Source: Sulfidibacter corallicola
GTDB lineage: Bacteria; Acidobacteriota; Holophagae; Acanthopleuribacterales; Acanthopleuribacteraceae
Assembly: GCF_017498545.1 (NCBI RefSeq)
Contig: NZ_CP071793.1
Location: 9,480,256-9,544,255, forward strand
Reading direction: 5' to 3'
Length of the DNA: 64,000 nt
A program made the translations under genes and the position numbers. Shown one piece after another: positions 37,001 through 44,439 of this stretch; the stretch's first letter is position 1, and each line of letters opens with the position of its first letter. Below the pieces are notes generated by a model that made no database searches, had not been told where the DNA came from, and saw only the letters and a list, made by a program, of their open reading frames with translations.

Positions 37001-38100
37001 CCGCCCTGCTTTTGCAGCACCTTCTCCAACACCTGGTTTTCGAACATCAACATCGTCTGCACCAGGGTCTTCCCGGCCCCGATACGGCACCATTCCTGGA
37101 TCTGCGCCAGCGGTACGGCTTCGAACTCTCGCGCCGATACCTGCTGATCGCGTAACTCGTTCAACCAGGCACCGACGGTTTGTTCCGAATTGAACCGCAC
37201 CCGAAAGGGCAATGTGTTGATCAACATGCCCGCCATTTGCTGCAGGTTTTCGATGGGTAGGTAGCGACAGGCCCGAACGGTGCCGAAGACCACGTCGGCA
37301 CTGCCGGTATAGGCACTGATGGTTTGCGCCCAGGCTGCCTGAACCAAGGTGTGAAACGTCACCCCGATTTCCTCGGCGAATAGCTGTAGGCGATCCACTT
37401 GCTCACGATCCAAGCGCATTCGGATCTCGCGCTGGTCGTGCTCCATCTGCTTGTCGAACGGCAGCGGCGTGTGGGGAACCGGCAACTCGGTATCGGCGAC
37501 GCCGTTGAGAAGTTGGCGCCAGTAGGTCCTGGCCCTTTCGATCGGCTGCTCTTCGACGGCCCGCACGTATTGGCGATAGGCCGGCGCCGCTTCGACCACG
37601 GGGGTCTCGCCCGCGCACAGACGATCGTAATAAGTGAACAACCACCGCAATACGATGGGGAACGAACGACCATCCAGCACGATGTGGTGAAAGGTCCACA
37701 ACATCCGGTAATCCTGATTGTCGAACCGGAACAGATTGACCCGCATCTGCGAGGGCCGGGTCAAATCGAAACCCATCCGGCGATCGGAGGCCAGAAAATC
37801 GCGATAGCGGGTTTCCCGCTCTTGGGGCTCGACCCCGCGCCAGTCGTGATCGTTGATTTCCGGGGCCACCTCCCCGTGCACGACCTGCATCGGATGGCTG
37901 GGCCGATCCAACACGAACGCGATTCGCAAGGCATCGAACCGCGCCGTCACCATCTGCCAGGCCTGGCACATTTTGTCGAAATTCACGCTTTCGGGCAGGC
38001 GACAACAGAGCTGTTCCAGGTTCACTCCGGACGTGCGAGACAAACGCCACTGGTACAGCATGCCCAGTTGCATGGGCGTCAAGGAGAAAGAATCGTTCAT
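34012..38100 (-). CDS. Single-module nonribosomal peptide synthetase, C-A-T-TE
   Basis: A ~1362-residue NRPS module. Condensation domain: FSLTPMQLGML at the start and the catalytic FHHIVLDGRS near residue 137. Adenylation domain (about 450-965): YTSGSTGRPKGV, A4 FDVSIEEIFG, A5 INAYGPSETT, YKSGDR and APTGKVDRRNLP. Carrier domain: FFALGGDSLRAM near 1010, with the phosphopantetheine serine. Thioesterase (about 1080-1360): LAGYSSGGIVAF with catalytic serine and a GVHHEM histidine. All core motifs look intact. The ATG at 38100 has TGAG upstream; an in-frame ATG at 38121 is an alternative. No other NRPS/PKS, MbtH or transporter gene is adjacent. With one module it may condense an externally supplied acyl group with one amino acid and release it. 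The substrate was not predicted. Confidence 0.93.
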   Translation of the reverse strand: MNDSFSLTPMQLGMLYQWRLSRTSGVNLEQLCCRLPESVNFDKMCQAWQMVTARFDALRIAFVLDRPSHPMQVVHGEVAPEINDHDWRGVEPQERETRYRDFLASDRRMGFDLTRPSQMRVNLFRFDNQDYRMLWTFHHIVLDGRSFPIVLRWLFTYYDRLCAGETPVVEAAPAYRQYVRAVEEQPIERARTYWRQLLNGVADTELPVPHTPLPFDKQMEHDQREIRMRLDREQVDRLQLFAEEIGVTFHTLVQAAWAQTISAYTGSADVVFGTVRACRYLPIENLQQMAGMLINTLPFRVRFNSEQTVGAWLNELRDQQVSAREFEAVPLAQIQEWCRIGAGKTLVQTMLMFENQVLEKVLQKQGGPWAERGFTLHERTEFALAMSGYLDEDLLLVLEYNAGVYRGESARDMMDLMVEVLRVLPDYVDRPVTALPTLHAGNQALVMAYSDQPFPEDKNLYELFEQRVAEMPDALAVRCEGRDVTFAELNAQANQLAHYLIEHGVGPDSFVGLSIERSLMMIVAAIGILKSGAAYIPLDPDYPEDRLRLMIEDTQPAMVLTQEKFVERLRIDNVMLVATDEDPQWLATQPTHNPGVSVPLCARGITIYTSGSTGRPKGVLLTHRGLVNHNFTVIRMFDMKPGDRVPQVSTINFDVSIEEIFGTLNAGGALVLPSGSTLASLTAFLEFVERERITVLNLTTLFWVELVHHMAGAGLQFPDSVRLFICGGERATWSAYNDWLLVGGKRIRWINAYGPSETTIMSTAFQPPVGDGARPMEKDPPIGTAIDNYWCYVIDELGRLAPPEVPGELFIGGRGVAEGYLKRPDLTSERFLPDRFREGVGVMYKSGDRCLLRRDGQYEYLDRLDNQVKLRGFRIELGEIEAVLARHPAVEEGAVVVRATPAGSRQLVAYATPRSGQELSSDELLGWLGQELPAFMTPSAAKVMEVFPKAPTGKVDRRNLPDPDWREGAPSQARVKPNDEMEAKLMKVWEEVLGVSDISMGDHFFALGGDSLRAMTLSSRVESELGRNVPLALLLTHPTLGEYAVALKEELELAAFAPLVQIRVGAEGRPPLFLIHSLGGDVLIYRRLAELLPEDLPVFGLQMQGLDRKSPPHETIPLAATDFIERIKQVQPVGPYYLAGYSSGGIVAFEMAIQLRKRDEEVALLGLMDSAIPPVVEEANRPTKPVYAMRFLKNLPWLFFDRSLYNPTNLMHKLRRKLTSGAQPPAGEPIAEAELDQVQQNEDIAFDLSDHFAVDISFFPEYRIDLMKRHFHAFSVYEPETYSGPLTLFRTRRQPLMSPQNKVLGWDAITGSEIDTHYVSGVHHEMLDSPHVDHLARLVTQVLEQLSREESTGQMRLEPAES

Positions 38101-38121
38101 ATGCATCTCAGTATCTATCAT

Positions 38122-38785
38122 TTAGTGAAGAGTGAATGGCACGGTGACCCCACGCGGCGCGCTCGCCACGAGGTCGTCGATGAATCGTTCGATGGGAAAT
38201 CGAGGTCACGAAGGAATAACCCATCATAAAACCAAAACGCGAAATGAACCACGAGATCCGCCAGAAAAAAATCGCTCCAGCGAAAAACACCCTAAAGCCG
38301 CAAAAGACCGGCGTCCATTCAGCGTTCTCTTCAGATCGTATCGATCCCACCACACATACCTTGCCATTCGAAACATCGATAACCGGTTCGTTCCCCAACC
38401 AAAACGCACCGAAGTACAGACCATTGAAAATAAAGCTCGAAAACGGGGCGATAAGCCAAAGAAGGGCATCGTCTCAGGAAAAACCAATCAGGAAAAAGAT
38501 GAACGTGCGATACCTCGTATGGCGGGCAGTATACAGTAACAGTCTGTAGCACGTCCGAACTTTTTTAAAGTTTTCTTGAGATGATTTTAGTTTTTTTTCG
38601 ATATATGCGGAAAGCCTTATCAACCCTCGTTTTCAACCATCTGACCGGGCCTTCAATTTTGCAAAATCCTCAAAAATGAAACCCAACAATCGTCCACAAG
38701 AGGCGGTTCCCAGCACAGGCCACATCGTCCCTCGTCATACGAGGTACCAATCCGGCGCTTTTTCGACTCCAAACCATGGGGACGA
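38122..38785. other. Intergenic region upstream of the NRPS gene
   Basis: About 660 bases with no supported gene. Short frames at 38132-38539 (plus) and 38224-38552 (minus) have no ribosome binding site or recognisable product. The right part (38560-38625) is AT-rich with several T runs. It probably contains the promoter for the leftward NRPS gene and the 3' end of the histidine-kinase transcript. Confidence 0.4.
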
Positions 38786-40789
38786 TTAACGACGTGAACC
38801 GGCGACCGGCATCACCACGGTGAACGTGCTGCCCTTGCCCGGATGTGTTTTGACCCGAATCCTACCGCCGTGGGCATCCAAAATCAGCTTGACGATGTTG
38901 AGTCCCAGGCCGACGCCCTCGGCTTCCCGGGTCAGACTGCGATCCGCTTGAAAAAAGCGATTGAAGATCTTCCGCAAGGCGCGGCGCGAGATGCCGATCC
39001 CGTGGTCCTGGACCTCGAGGCACACGTGATGCCGATCCTCTAGGTAACTGCGCACCTGAATCCATTTTTCCTCGCGCGAGTACTTGATGGCGTTGTCCAA
39101 TAGGTTCAGAACGACCGTAGTCATGGCGTCGGCATCGGCCCGAATTCGGGGAAGATCGGGTTCCCATTCGCGATCGGTGCGAAATCCCTCGTGGCGGAGC
39201 TTGTCGCCGATGGCCTCGAGCGCCGTCTCTGCGATTTGGGTGACCGACACCGAACTCATCTGGAAACCGGTCTTGTGGCGCTCCAATCGGGAGTAGTTGA
39301 GAAAATGTTCGATGAGCCGCGACAGGCGCTGGTTCTCCTTGGCGATCAGTTCCAGATATTCGCGGGTGGTATGGCTGTCGCGGTAATGGCCATCCAGCAG
39401 GGTGTCCACCAGCATGCGAACCGAGGCGAGCGGCGTTTTCAGTTCATGGGTGACGGTCGCCAGGAGGTCGTTCTTGAGCCGGGTCTCCAGAATGTGTCCG
39501 GTAAGAAATCGGGTGATGATACCGCCGAGCACCAGAATCAAGCCCACGACCATGATGCCGGAGGTGATGTACATGGCACGACGGGATCGAGCGCGGGTGA
39601 CCAACAACTCGCGGTTGTCCACGCTCAAGGAAAGCACCCAGTCGGGAAAGCCCTCACCCAGGGCGACCGCGCGTCCTTCGTTCCCAGTTTGCGGTGCCTG
39701 ACCCGGTGCGAGCACGTCCACCAACCAACCGGTCTCCAAAGTCACCATGTGCCGGGAAAGTTCCTGTCGCAATCGTTCTTCACCGAAGAGCCCCACCAGA
39801 TCGGAGCCGCTCGGGAGCATGGCCCAGAGCCCGTCACTCACCTGGTGAAAGCTTCCGTCGTCGGGTACGGAGGCGCCGCTCGCGGCGAATTGTCGGGCCA
39901 GTTCCTCACCTCGCAACAAATGATCGTGCTGCCAATGATCGGGCGCCACGCGTTCCAGGCGCCCGAGAAGTTCCAGGCGTTGGGATGCGGGTAGATGAAA
40001 GGCGCCGTAATCTCCGAGACGTCGCAACAAGCCGTTGGCGAGAGGCGCACGGGTGGCTTCTTCAAGATCCATCAAGGCCAGGGCATCGACGAGCCCGTCC
40101 ATCGCCGGCGCGCGGCCCCGCTCGTCGCGGGCCTCCAGGTACTCGGGTCGGTTCAGCTCGGACACCAACAGGGTGACGGCTTCTTCGCTGCGTTGGAGGG
40201 CCACGAGGCAACGAGCTTGACCGAGCAACGCCTGTAGCCGCGTCGTCACCAACCCCGCGCGGGAGGCGACCGACCGATACCGGGCGAGAGCCGCCGGCCA
40301 ATCGGCGTCGCGCGATTCGGCCAGGCGAGCCGCTTCCAACTGGGGATCTCGATGAACCGGGGCAATCGGCGCCGGCGTTGGGTCCGGGTAGACGATGTGG
40401 CCATTCGCTCCGAGAACGACCACACTGTCCAGCGCACCGGCCGTCACCACCTCGGCAAAACGGTGTGCGGCAGGCCGATCGGGTTCCGAATCGGCCAACG
40501 CGAGCCACAGTTGACGCCGGTAGTCGTCGGCGGAACGAGCGAGCTCATCGAGACGTCGCTCGTAGAGGCTCAACAGTTGGTTCCGCACGGCCGCATCTTC
40601 GTTACCGACGGCCTTCCACATGAACCACAACATGAAAATGGTCGGCACGAACACGGCGAAGATGCCCAGCAGCAAAAGACCCCAAAATTGCCGCTCTTGA
40701 GTCGAGAGCGACGTTCCGCGGAAAAAAGCCAAGGATGCGTACTCCGGTTTGCGAATGCGAGGCCACACGAAGCGGCCGACAAACTCCAA
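38786..40789 (-). CDS. Membrane sensor histidine kinase with long periplasmic/TPR-like sensor region
   Basis: A 667-residue sensor kinase. The first transmembrane helix is near residues 36-58 and the second near 404-425; between them lies a ~340-residue sensor region rich in Ala/Leu/Arg helices. The cytoplasmic part shows HisKA with the H-box THELKTPLASVRML, then HATPase_c with LLDNAIKYS (N-box), DHGIGIS (G1), FNRFFQAD (F-box) and GVGLGLNIV (G2), so it should be catalytically active. No HAMP domain is evident. The start is TTG at 40789 without a clear ribosome binding site; no ATG is available before the first TM helix. No response regulator gene adjoins it. Confidence 0.9.
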   Translation of the reverse strand: MEFVGRFVWPRIRKPEYASLAFFRGTSLSTQERQFWGLLLLGIFAVFVPTIFMLWFMWKAVGNEDAAVRNQLLSLYERRLDELARSADDYRRQLWLALADSEPDRPAAHRFAEVVTAGALDSVVVLGANGHIVYPDPTPAPIAPVHRDPQLEAARLAESRDADWPAALARYRSVASRAGLVTTRLQALLGQARCLVALQRSEEAVTLLVSELNRPEYLEARDERGRAPAMDGLVDALALMDLEEATRAPLANGLLRRLGDYGAFHLPASQRLELLGRLERVAPDHWQHDHLLRGEELARQFAASGASVPDDGSFHQVSDGLWAMLPSGSDLVGLFGEERLRQELSRHMVTLETGWLVDVLAPGQAPQTGNEGRAVALGEGFPDWVLSLSVDNRELLVTRARSRRAMYITSGIMVVGLILVLGGIITRFLTGHILETRLKNDLLATVTHELKTPLASVRMLVDTLLDGHYRDSHTTREYLELIAKENQRLSRLIEHFLNYSRLERHKTGFQMSSVSVTQIAETALEAIGDKLRHEGFRTDREWEPDLPRIRADADAMTTVVLNLLDNAIKYSREEKWIQVRSYLEDRHHVCLEVQDHGIGISRRALRKIFNRFFQADRSLTREAEGVGLGLNIVKLILDAHGGRIRVKTHPGKGSTFTVVMPVAGSRR

Positions 40790-41035
40790 GCATATCGCTT
40801 TTTGGACCTAGCGGGCGATGGGATGACCACCCTCCAGGCGGGAAAAATTCAAGCGGCGCCATTCAATTCAAACCAAACGATGCCTCCGCCACGACAACAC
40901 CCCTAGAGGTTCTCCTCCACCATCGTTTCCTTGGTGCCGCAATGCCTCCGAGATGTCAGCGGGTAACGAGGCTGCATCCGGAGTCCATGCTACATTCAAG
41001 AGCGACATATCGAATATCTATCTCGAAGGGACATC

Positions 41036-42331
41036 ATGAATCTGGCTTTCATCGTCAAAACCCCCACGCTCATCTCATCCCTGGCGGTGCTTCTTTTGGC
41101 GCCCCACCACCCCTTGTCCGCCATGGAAGCGGAAACCCCCCAGGCGCTGGCCATCACCGACATGCCCTCGCCCGCCACGCACGCGAACGACACCTTGCCC
41201 TACCTGACCACCGAGGACGGACAGCTCTTCATGAGTTGGGTGCGAACGGACGACCCTTCCTCGGGCCACACCACGATGTATTGGTCGCGATGGAACGGCA
41301 AAACCTGGGCGGATCCACAAAAAATCGTGTCCCATGCCGACATGTTCGTCAATTGGGCCGATTTTCCGAAAATCGCCCTGAATGGCAAACTCGTGGCTGC
41401 CGCCTGGCCGCAAATGTTGGGTTCCGGAACCTATGCCTACGGATTGCGTCTGGCCGTATCGCGAAACGGCGGAGAGACTTGGCAAGATCCCATCTGGCTC
41501 CACACCGATACCAGTCCCACCGAGCACGGCTTCGTCTCGATGGCGCCCCTGGCCGACGGCACACTGGCCGCCGCCTGGCTCGACGGGCGAGCGATGGGGG
41601 CCGCCGGACATGGAGGAGGCGGCCACGATCATCACGGTGAAGGGTCCATGCACCTGCTCTACCGTACCATCGGCCTCGAGGGTCTCGGCCCGGAGCAGAC
41701 CCTGGACGAGCGCACCTGCGAATGTTGCAATACCGCCATCGCCACGAGGGATCGCGACGTGTGGGTCGCCTACCGCGACCGCAGCGACGGGGAAATACGC
41801 GACATCGTCGTGACCCATCGAACTGACACCGGCTGGAGCACACCGCGCGCGGCCCAAAAGGACGACTGGAAGATCATGGGTTGTCCGGTCAACGGTCCGG
41901 CCCTGGCCGCTCGGGGACAGAACCTGGCGTTGGCGTGGTTCACCGCAAAGGGCCAACCCCAAATCAAGCTCGCCCTGTCCACGGACGGCGGTCGCCAATT
42001 TCGGGTCGCCGATTCCCTCGAAGACGGCGTCATCGGTCGCGTCGATGTGCGTCTCACCCCGACGAACGAGGTCATCCTGCTGTGGGTCGCGGAAAAAGAC
42101 GGACGCCAACAGCCGCGCATTGCAGGATGGAATCTCACAGGTCGAAAACTGTGGGGGCCCATCGGCCTCGATTCGATTCCCACGGGCCGCGGAGGAGGTT
42201 TTCCCAGATTGGCCATGACGACGTCGCACCTGTTCATCGGGCAACGCGCGACCGAGGGTAAAGGTGTTCGTGTCATGGCGTTGCCCCTGGATCGGGGGAA
42301 GATAACCGCGCCGAAGAAAAAGGCCGAGTAA
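41036..42331 (+). CDS. Exported BNR/sialidase-fold protein with Cys- and His-rich metal-binding-like segments
   Basis: A 431-residue secreted protein with a signal peptide (hydrophobic residues about 12-29, cleavage likely near SAMEAE). It has a six-bladed sialidase-like propeller with Asp-box motifs (SRNGGETWQD and STDGGRQFRV). Sialidase catalytic Arg triads are not recognised, so enzyme activity is doubtful. A His-rich loop (HGGGGHDHHGEG, about 196-207) and the cluster RTCECCNTA (about 227-235) look suited to bind copper or another soft metal. AAGGGA lies upstream of the ATG at 41036. It precedes the copper-efflux operon on the same strand, which supports a role in metal handling. Substrate unknown. 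Confidence 0.75.
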   Translation: MNLAFIVKTPTLISSLAVLLLAPHHPLSAMEAETPQALAITDMPSPATHANDTLPYLTTEDGQLFMSWVRTDDPSSGHTTMYWSRWNGKTWADPQKIVSHADMFVNWADFPKIALNGKLVAAAWPQMLGSGTYAYGLRLAVSRNGGETWQDPIWLHTDTSPTEHGFVSMAPLADGTLAAAWLDGRAMGAAGHGGGGHDHHGEGSMHLLYRTIGLEGLGPEQTLDERTCECCNTAIATRDRDVWVAYRDRSDGEIRDIVVTHRTDTGWSTPRAAQKDDWKIMGCPVNGPALAARGQNLALAWFTAKGQPQIKLALSTDGGRQFRVADSLEDGVIGRVDVRLTPTNEVILLWVAEKDGRQQPRIAGWNLTGRKLWGPIGLDSIPTGRGGGFPRLAMTTSHLFIGQRATEGKGVRVMALPLDRGKITAPKKKAE

Positions 42332-42454
42332 CGCCAAAACAAAGGCAGGGCAATCGATCGCCAGCCATCCGCAACCAACTCGATTCAAAGTTGTTACAAA
42401 AGTCCTTGCCAAATGTTGGCGGATTGGGGATCGCCGCCTGTCGTCTAAAAAACA

Positions 42455-42484
42455 TTGACATCGGCCGAACGGGAACGATAAGTT
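42455..42484 (+). promoter_or_regulatory. Probable sigma-70 promoter of the metal-efflux operon
   Basis: TTGACA (42455-42460) is followed after 17-18 bases by ATAAGT/TAAGTT (42478-42484). The pair lies about 30 bases before the ATG of the Cys-rich gene that opens the operon. The spacer does not contain a clear MerR-type dyad. Confidence 0.5.
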
Positions 42485-42512
42485 CAAAAGGTATTTTTGA
42501 GGTGTCTGTTTG

Positions 42513-43007
42513 ATGAAATTTGCGGCGATCCTGCTCCTGACCACGAACCTATGGGCTTCGTTTTTTTGCTGTTGTCAAGAGCTGAGCTGTACCCGCATGG
42601 ACGAGGCCGCCTGCAGTGCTCGAGAAGCCGCGGTCTCGCTGGCAACGGAGTCTCGATCCCATTGCCACGGAGACGGAAACGTTTCCGATGAAACCACATC
42701 GACCCCTCATCACACCCAGGATCGAGAGAAAGACGCGGCGCGTGATTCATCGAAACGGGCGCAAGGCTCCGTCATGGTCACCAACACCTGTCGTTGCGGC
42801 AACCACGCGTCTTCCGAGGTCTCGTTCGCACTGCCGAACCCCCAGACGGCCAAAGTCACCGTCTGGCTGGTGCTCGATCTGTTTTCCTGGCTGGCGAACC
42901 ACCCACACATGGCTGAAAAGTCTTCCGCCTCATTCGAGGAGTTGTGCGCCTTCGTGCCGCTTCCAAAGGCGCCCAGCCTCAGTGTGCTCTCGCGTTTCCT
43001 CATTTGA
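42513..43007 (+). CDS. Small exported Cys/His-containing protein, first gene of the metal-efflux operon
   Basis: A 164-residue protein with an N-terminal signal peptide (residues 1-17, possible lipoprotein-like SFFCCC stretch). Cysteines continue in CCCQELSCTRMDEAACS and in MVTNTCRCGNHASS, and a His-rich segment SHCHGDG is present. A hydrophobic helix, VTVWLVLDLFSWLANH, lies near residue 115. I do not recognise a family. GAGGTG lies eight bases before the ATG at 42513. Its place just before tolC/cusB/cusA-type genes suggests a periplasmic metal-binding or sensing role, by analogy with small accessory proteins in copper operons. Confidence 0.6.
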   Translation: MKFAAILLLTTNLWASFFCCCQELSCTRMDEAACSAREAAVSLATESRSHCHGDGNVSDETTSTPHHTQDREKDAARDSSKRAQGSVMVTNTCRCGNHASSEVSFALPNPQTAKVTVWLVLDLFSWLANHPHMAEKSSASFEELCAFVPLPKAPSLSVLSRFLI

Positions 43008-43140
43008 TACCACTCCCAGCACGCACGACCCTCTAGGATTCGGCTCTTCGAATTCCAGGCCCCGTTGTGCGTGCCGTTGATACCGCCTCGACCCTTTTTA
43101 CATTAGGCATTTTCAACACATTCATTAGGAGTGGTTTACG

Positions 43141-44439
43141 ATGTTCGTTGCCTCACGATGGTGTGGCGCGGCGTTTCTGGTCGTCCTGCTTTGCGGGGGA
43201 TCCGGCGCCGTGGCGCACGAACTGGATGATTATCTTCGGGAAATTCGGGCCAAAAGTCCCGCCTACCGCGCGGCATTGCACAGATGGCAGGCCGCGGATG
43301 CCGAAGTGGATGCGGCCTCGGCGCTGCCGGACCCCTCGGTGGGGCTGGGCGTTTTTATCCAGGAAGTGGAAACCCGCGTTGGCCCGCAGAAACAGCGGGT
43401 CAGCCTCAGTCAAAAAGTCCCCTGGCGGGGCAAGCTGGCCTTGAAGGGACGGCGCGCCCGTGCCCTGGCCGACCGAGCCCAAACCGCCCTGAACGCGATC
43501 GGTCTGCGCCTGGACTCGGAATTCAAGACCCTCTACGCGGAATACTTCTATGTGGGTCGTGCGATCGCGATTACCCAGGACCACCTCCAGTTGCTGAAGG
43601 ACTTGGAAGGCGTGATCACGGAGCGCTACGAAACCAACGCCGCCCAATACAACGACCTGATCCGGATCCAAATCGAGATCGATGCCCTTTCCGATCGACT
43701 GATCACCCAGCAGGAGGTGGCGCACCCGGTGAAGGCGGCCATGAACGCCCTGCTCGGTCGCGAAGTCGATCAAGCGCTGCCCTTCCCGGAATCGCTGCCG
43801 AACGGCGACCGCCCCCGTGACCCGAAAACTTCGTCAACTCTTCTGAACCGCCACAACCCCACGTTGCGCGGCCTCGACTTCCAAATCGAAGCCGACAGGA
43901 CGGCCGTCGACCTGGCCAAAAAGAACCACTACCCCGATTTCAAGTTCGGCCTGGACTGGATCAATACGGGCAGTGCCGCCATGCCAGGCCAGCCCGAAAG
44001 CGGCAAGGACCCGATCGTGCTGTCGGTCGGGGTGAACCTGCCCATCTGGCGAAAGAAATACCGGGCCATCGACCGGGCCGCCGCATCGAGGGTGGAAGCT
44101 TCCATCCAACAGCGCCAGGACGCGCGCACCCATCTCGAGGCGCAACTCAAGCGGGCTCTGTTCCAATGGGACGACGCCCGTCGAAAAGTCGAACTGTACC
44201 GCGACCAGATCATCCCCAAGGCGGAAGAGAGCCTGACGGTCACGACCAGCGGTTTTCAAACCGGCGAGAACTCCTACCTGGATTTGATCGAAGCCGAAAA
44301 AGCCCTGCTCGAGTTCCTGCTATCCCTTCACAAGGCACAGAGCAATCAACTGAAGGCGGCGGCCGCCATCGAAGTCGCGATCGGCGTCGAACGGTCGGCC
44401 GAAGCACGGGAGGTGTCGGATCATGGCAAGCTGGATTGA
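43141..44439 (+). CDS. TolC-family outer membrane efflux protein (CusC/CzcC-like)
   Basis: Outer-membrane channel of a tripartite heavy-metal efflux pump, 432 residues, with a signal peptide (about 1-26). It has the two long helical OEP repeats: ALPDPSVGLGVFIQE with LSQKVPWRGKLALKGRRA in the first half, and FGLDWINTG with VGVNLPIWRKKYRAI in the second. GFQTGENSYLDLIEAEKALLE is the characteristic C-terminal OEP segment. AGGAG lies nine bases before the ATG. Its stop overlaps the adaptor gene by 17 bases, showing translational coupling within the operon. Confidence 0.93.
   Translation: MFVASRWCGAAFLVVLLCGGSGAVAHELDDYLREIRAKSPAYRAALHRWQAADAEVDAASALPDPSVGLGVFIQEVETRVGPQKQRVSLSQKVPWRGKLALKGRRARALADRAQTALNAIGLRLDSEFKTLYAEYFYVGRAIAITQDHLQLLKDLEGVITERYETNAAQYNDLIRIQIEIDALSDRLITQQEVAHPVKAAMNALLGREVDQALPFPESLPNGDRPRDPKTSSTLLNRHNPTLRGLDFQIEADRTAVDLAKKNHYPDFKFGLDWINTGSAAMPGQPESGKDPIVLSVGVNLPIWRKKYRAIDRAAASRVEASIQQRQDARTHLEAQLKRALFQWDDARRKVELYRDQIIPKAEESLTVTTSGFQTGENSYLDLIEAEKALLEFLLSLHKAQSNQLKAAAAIEVAIGVERSAEAREVSDHGKLD

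Noticed and set aside
38132..38552. Overlapping ORFs on both strands upstream of the NRPS gene
   Set aside because: No start signals or similarity; the region looks like a promoter/intergenic stretch.
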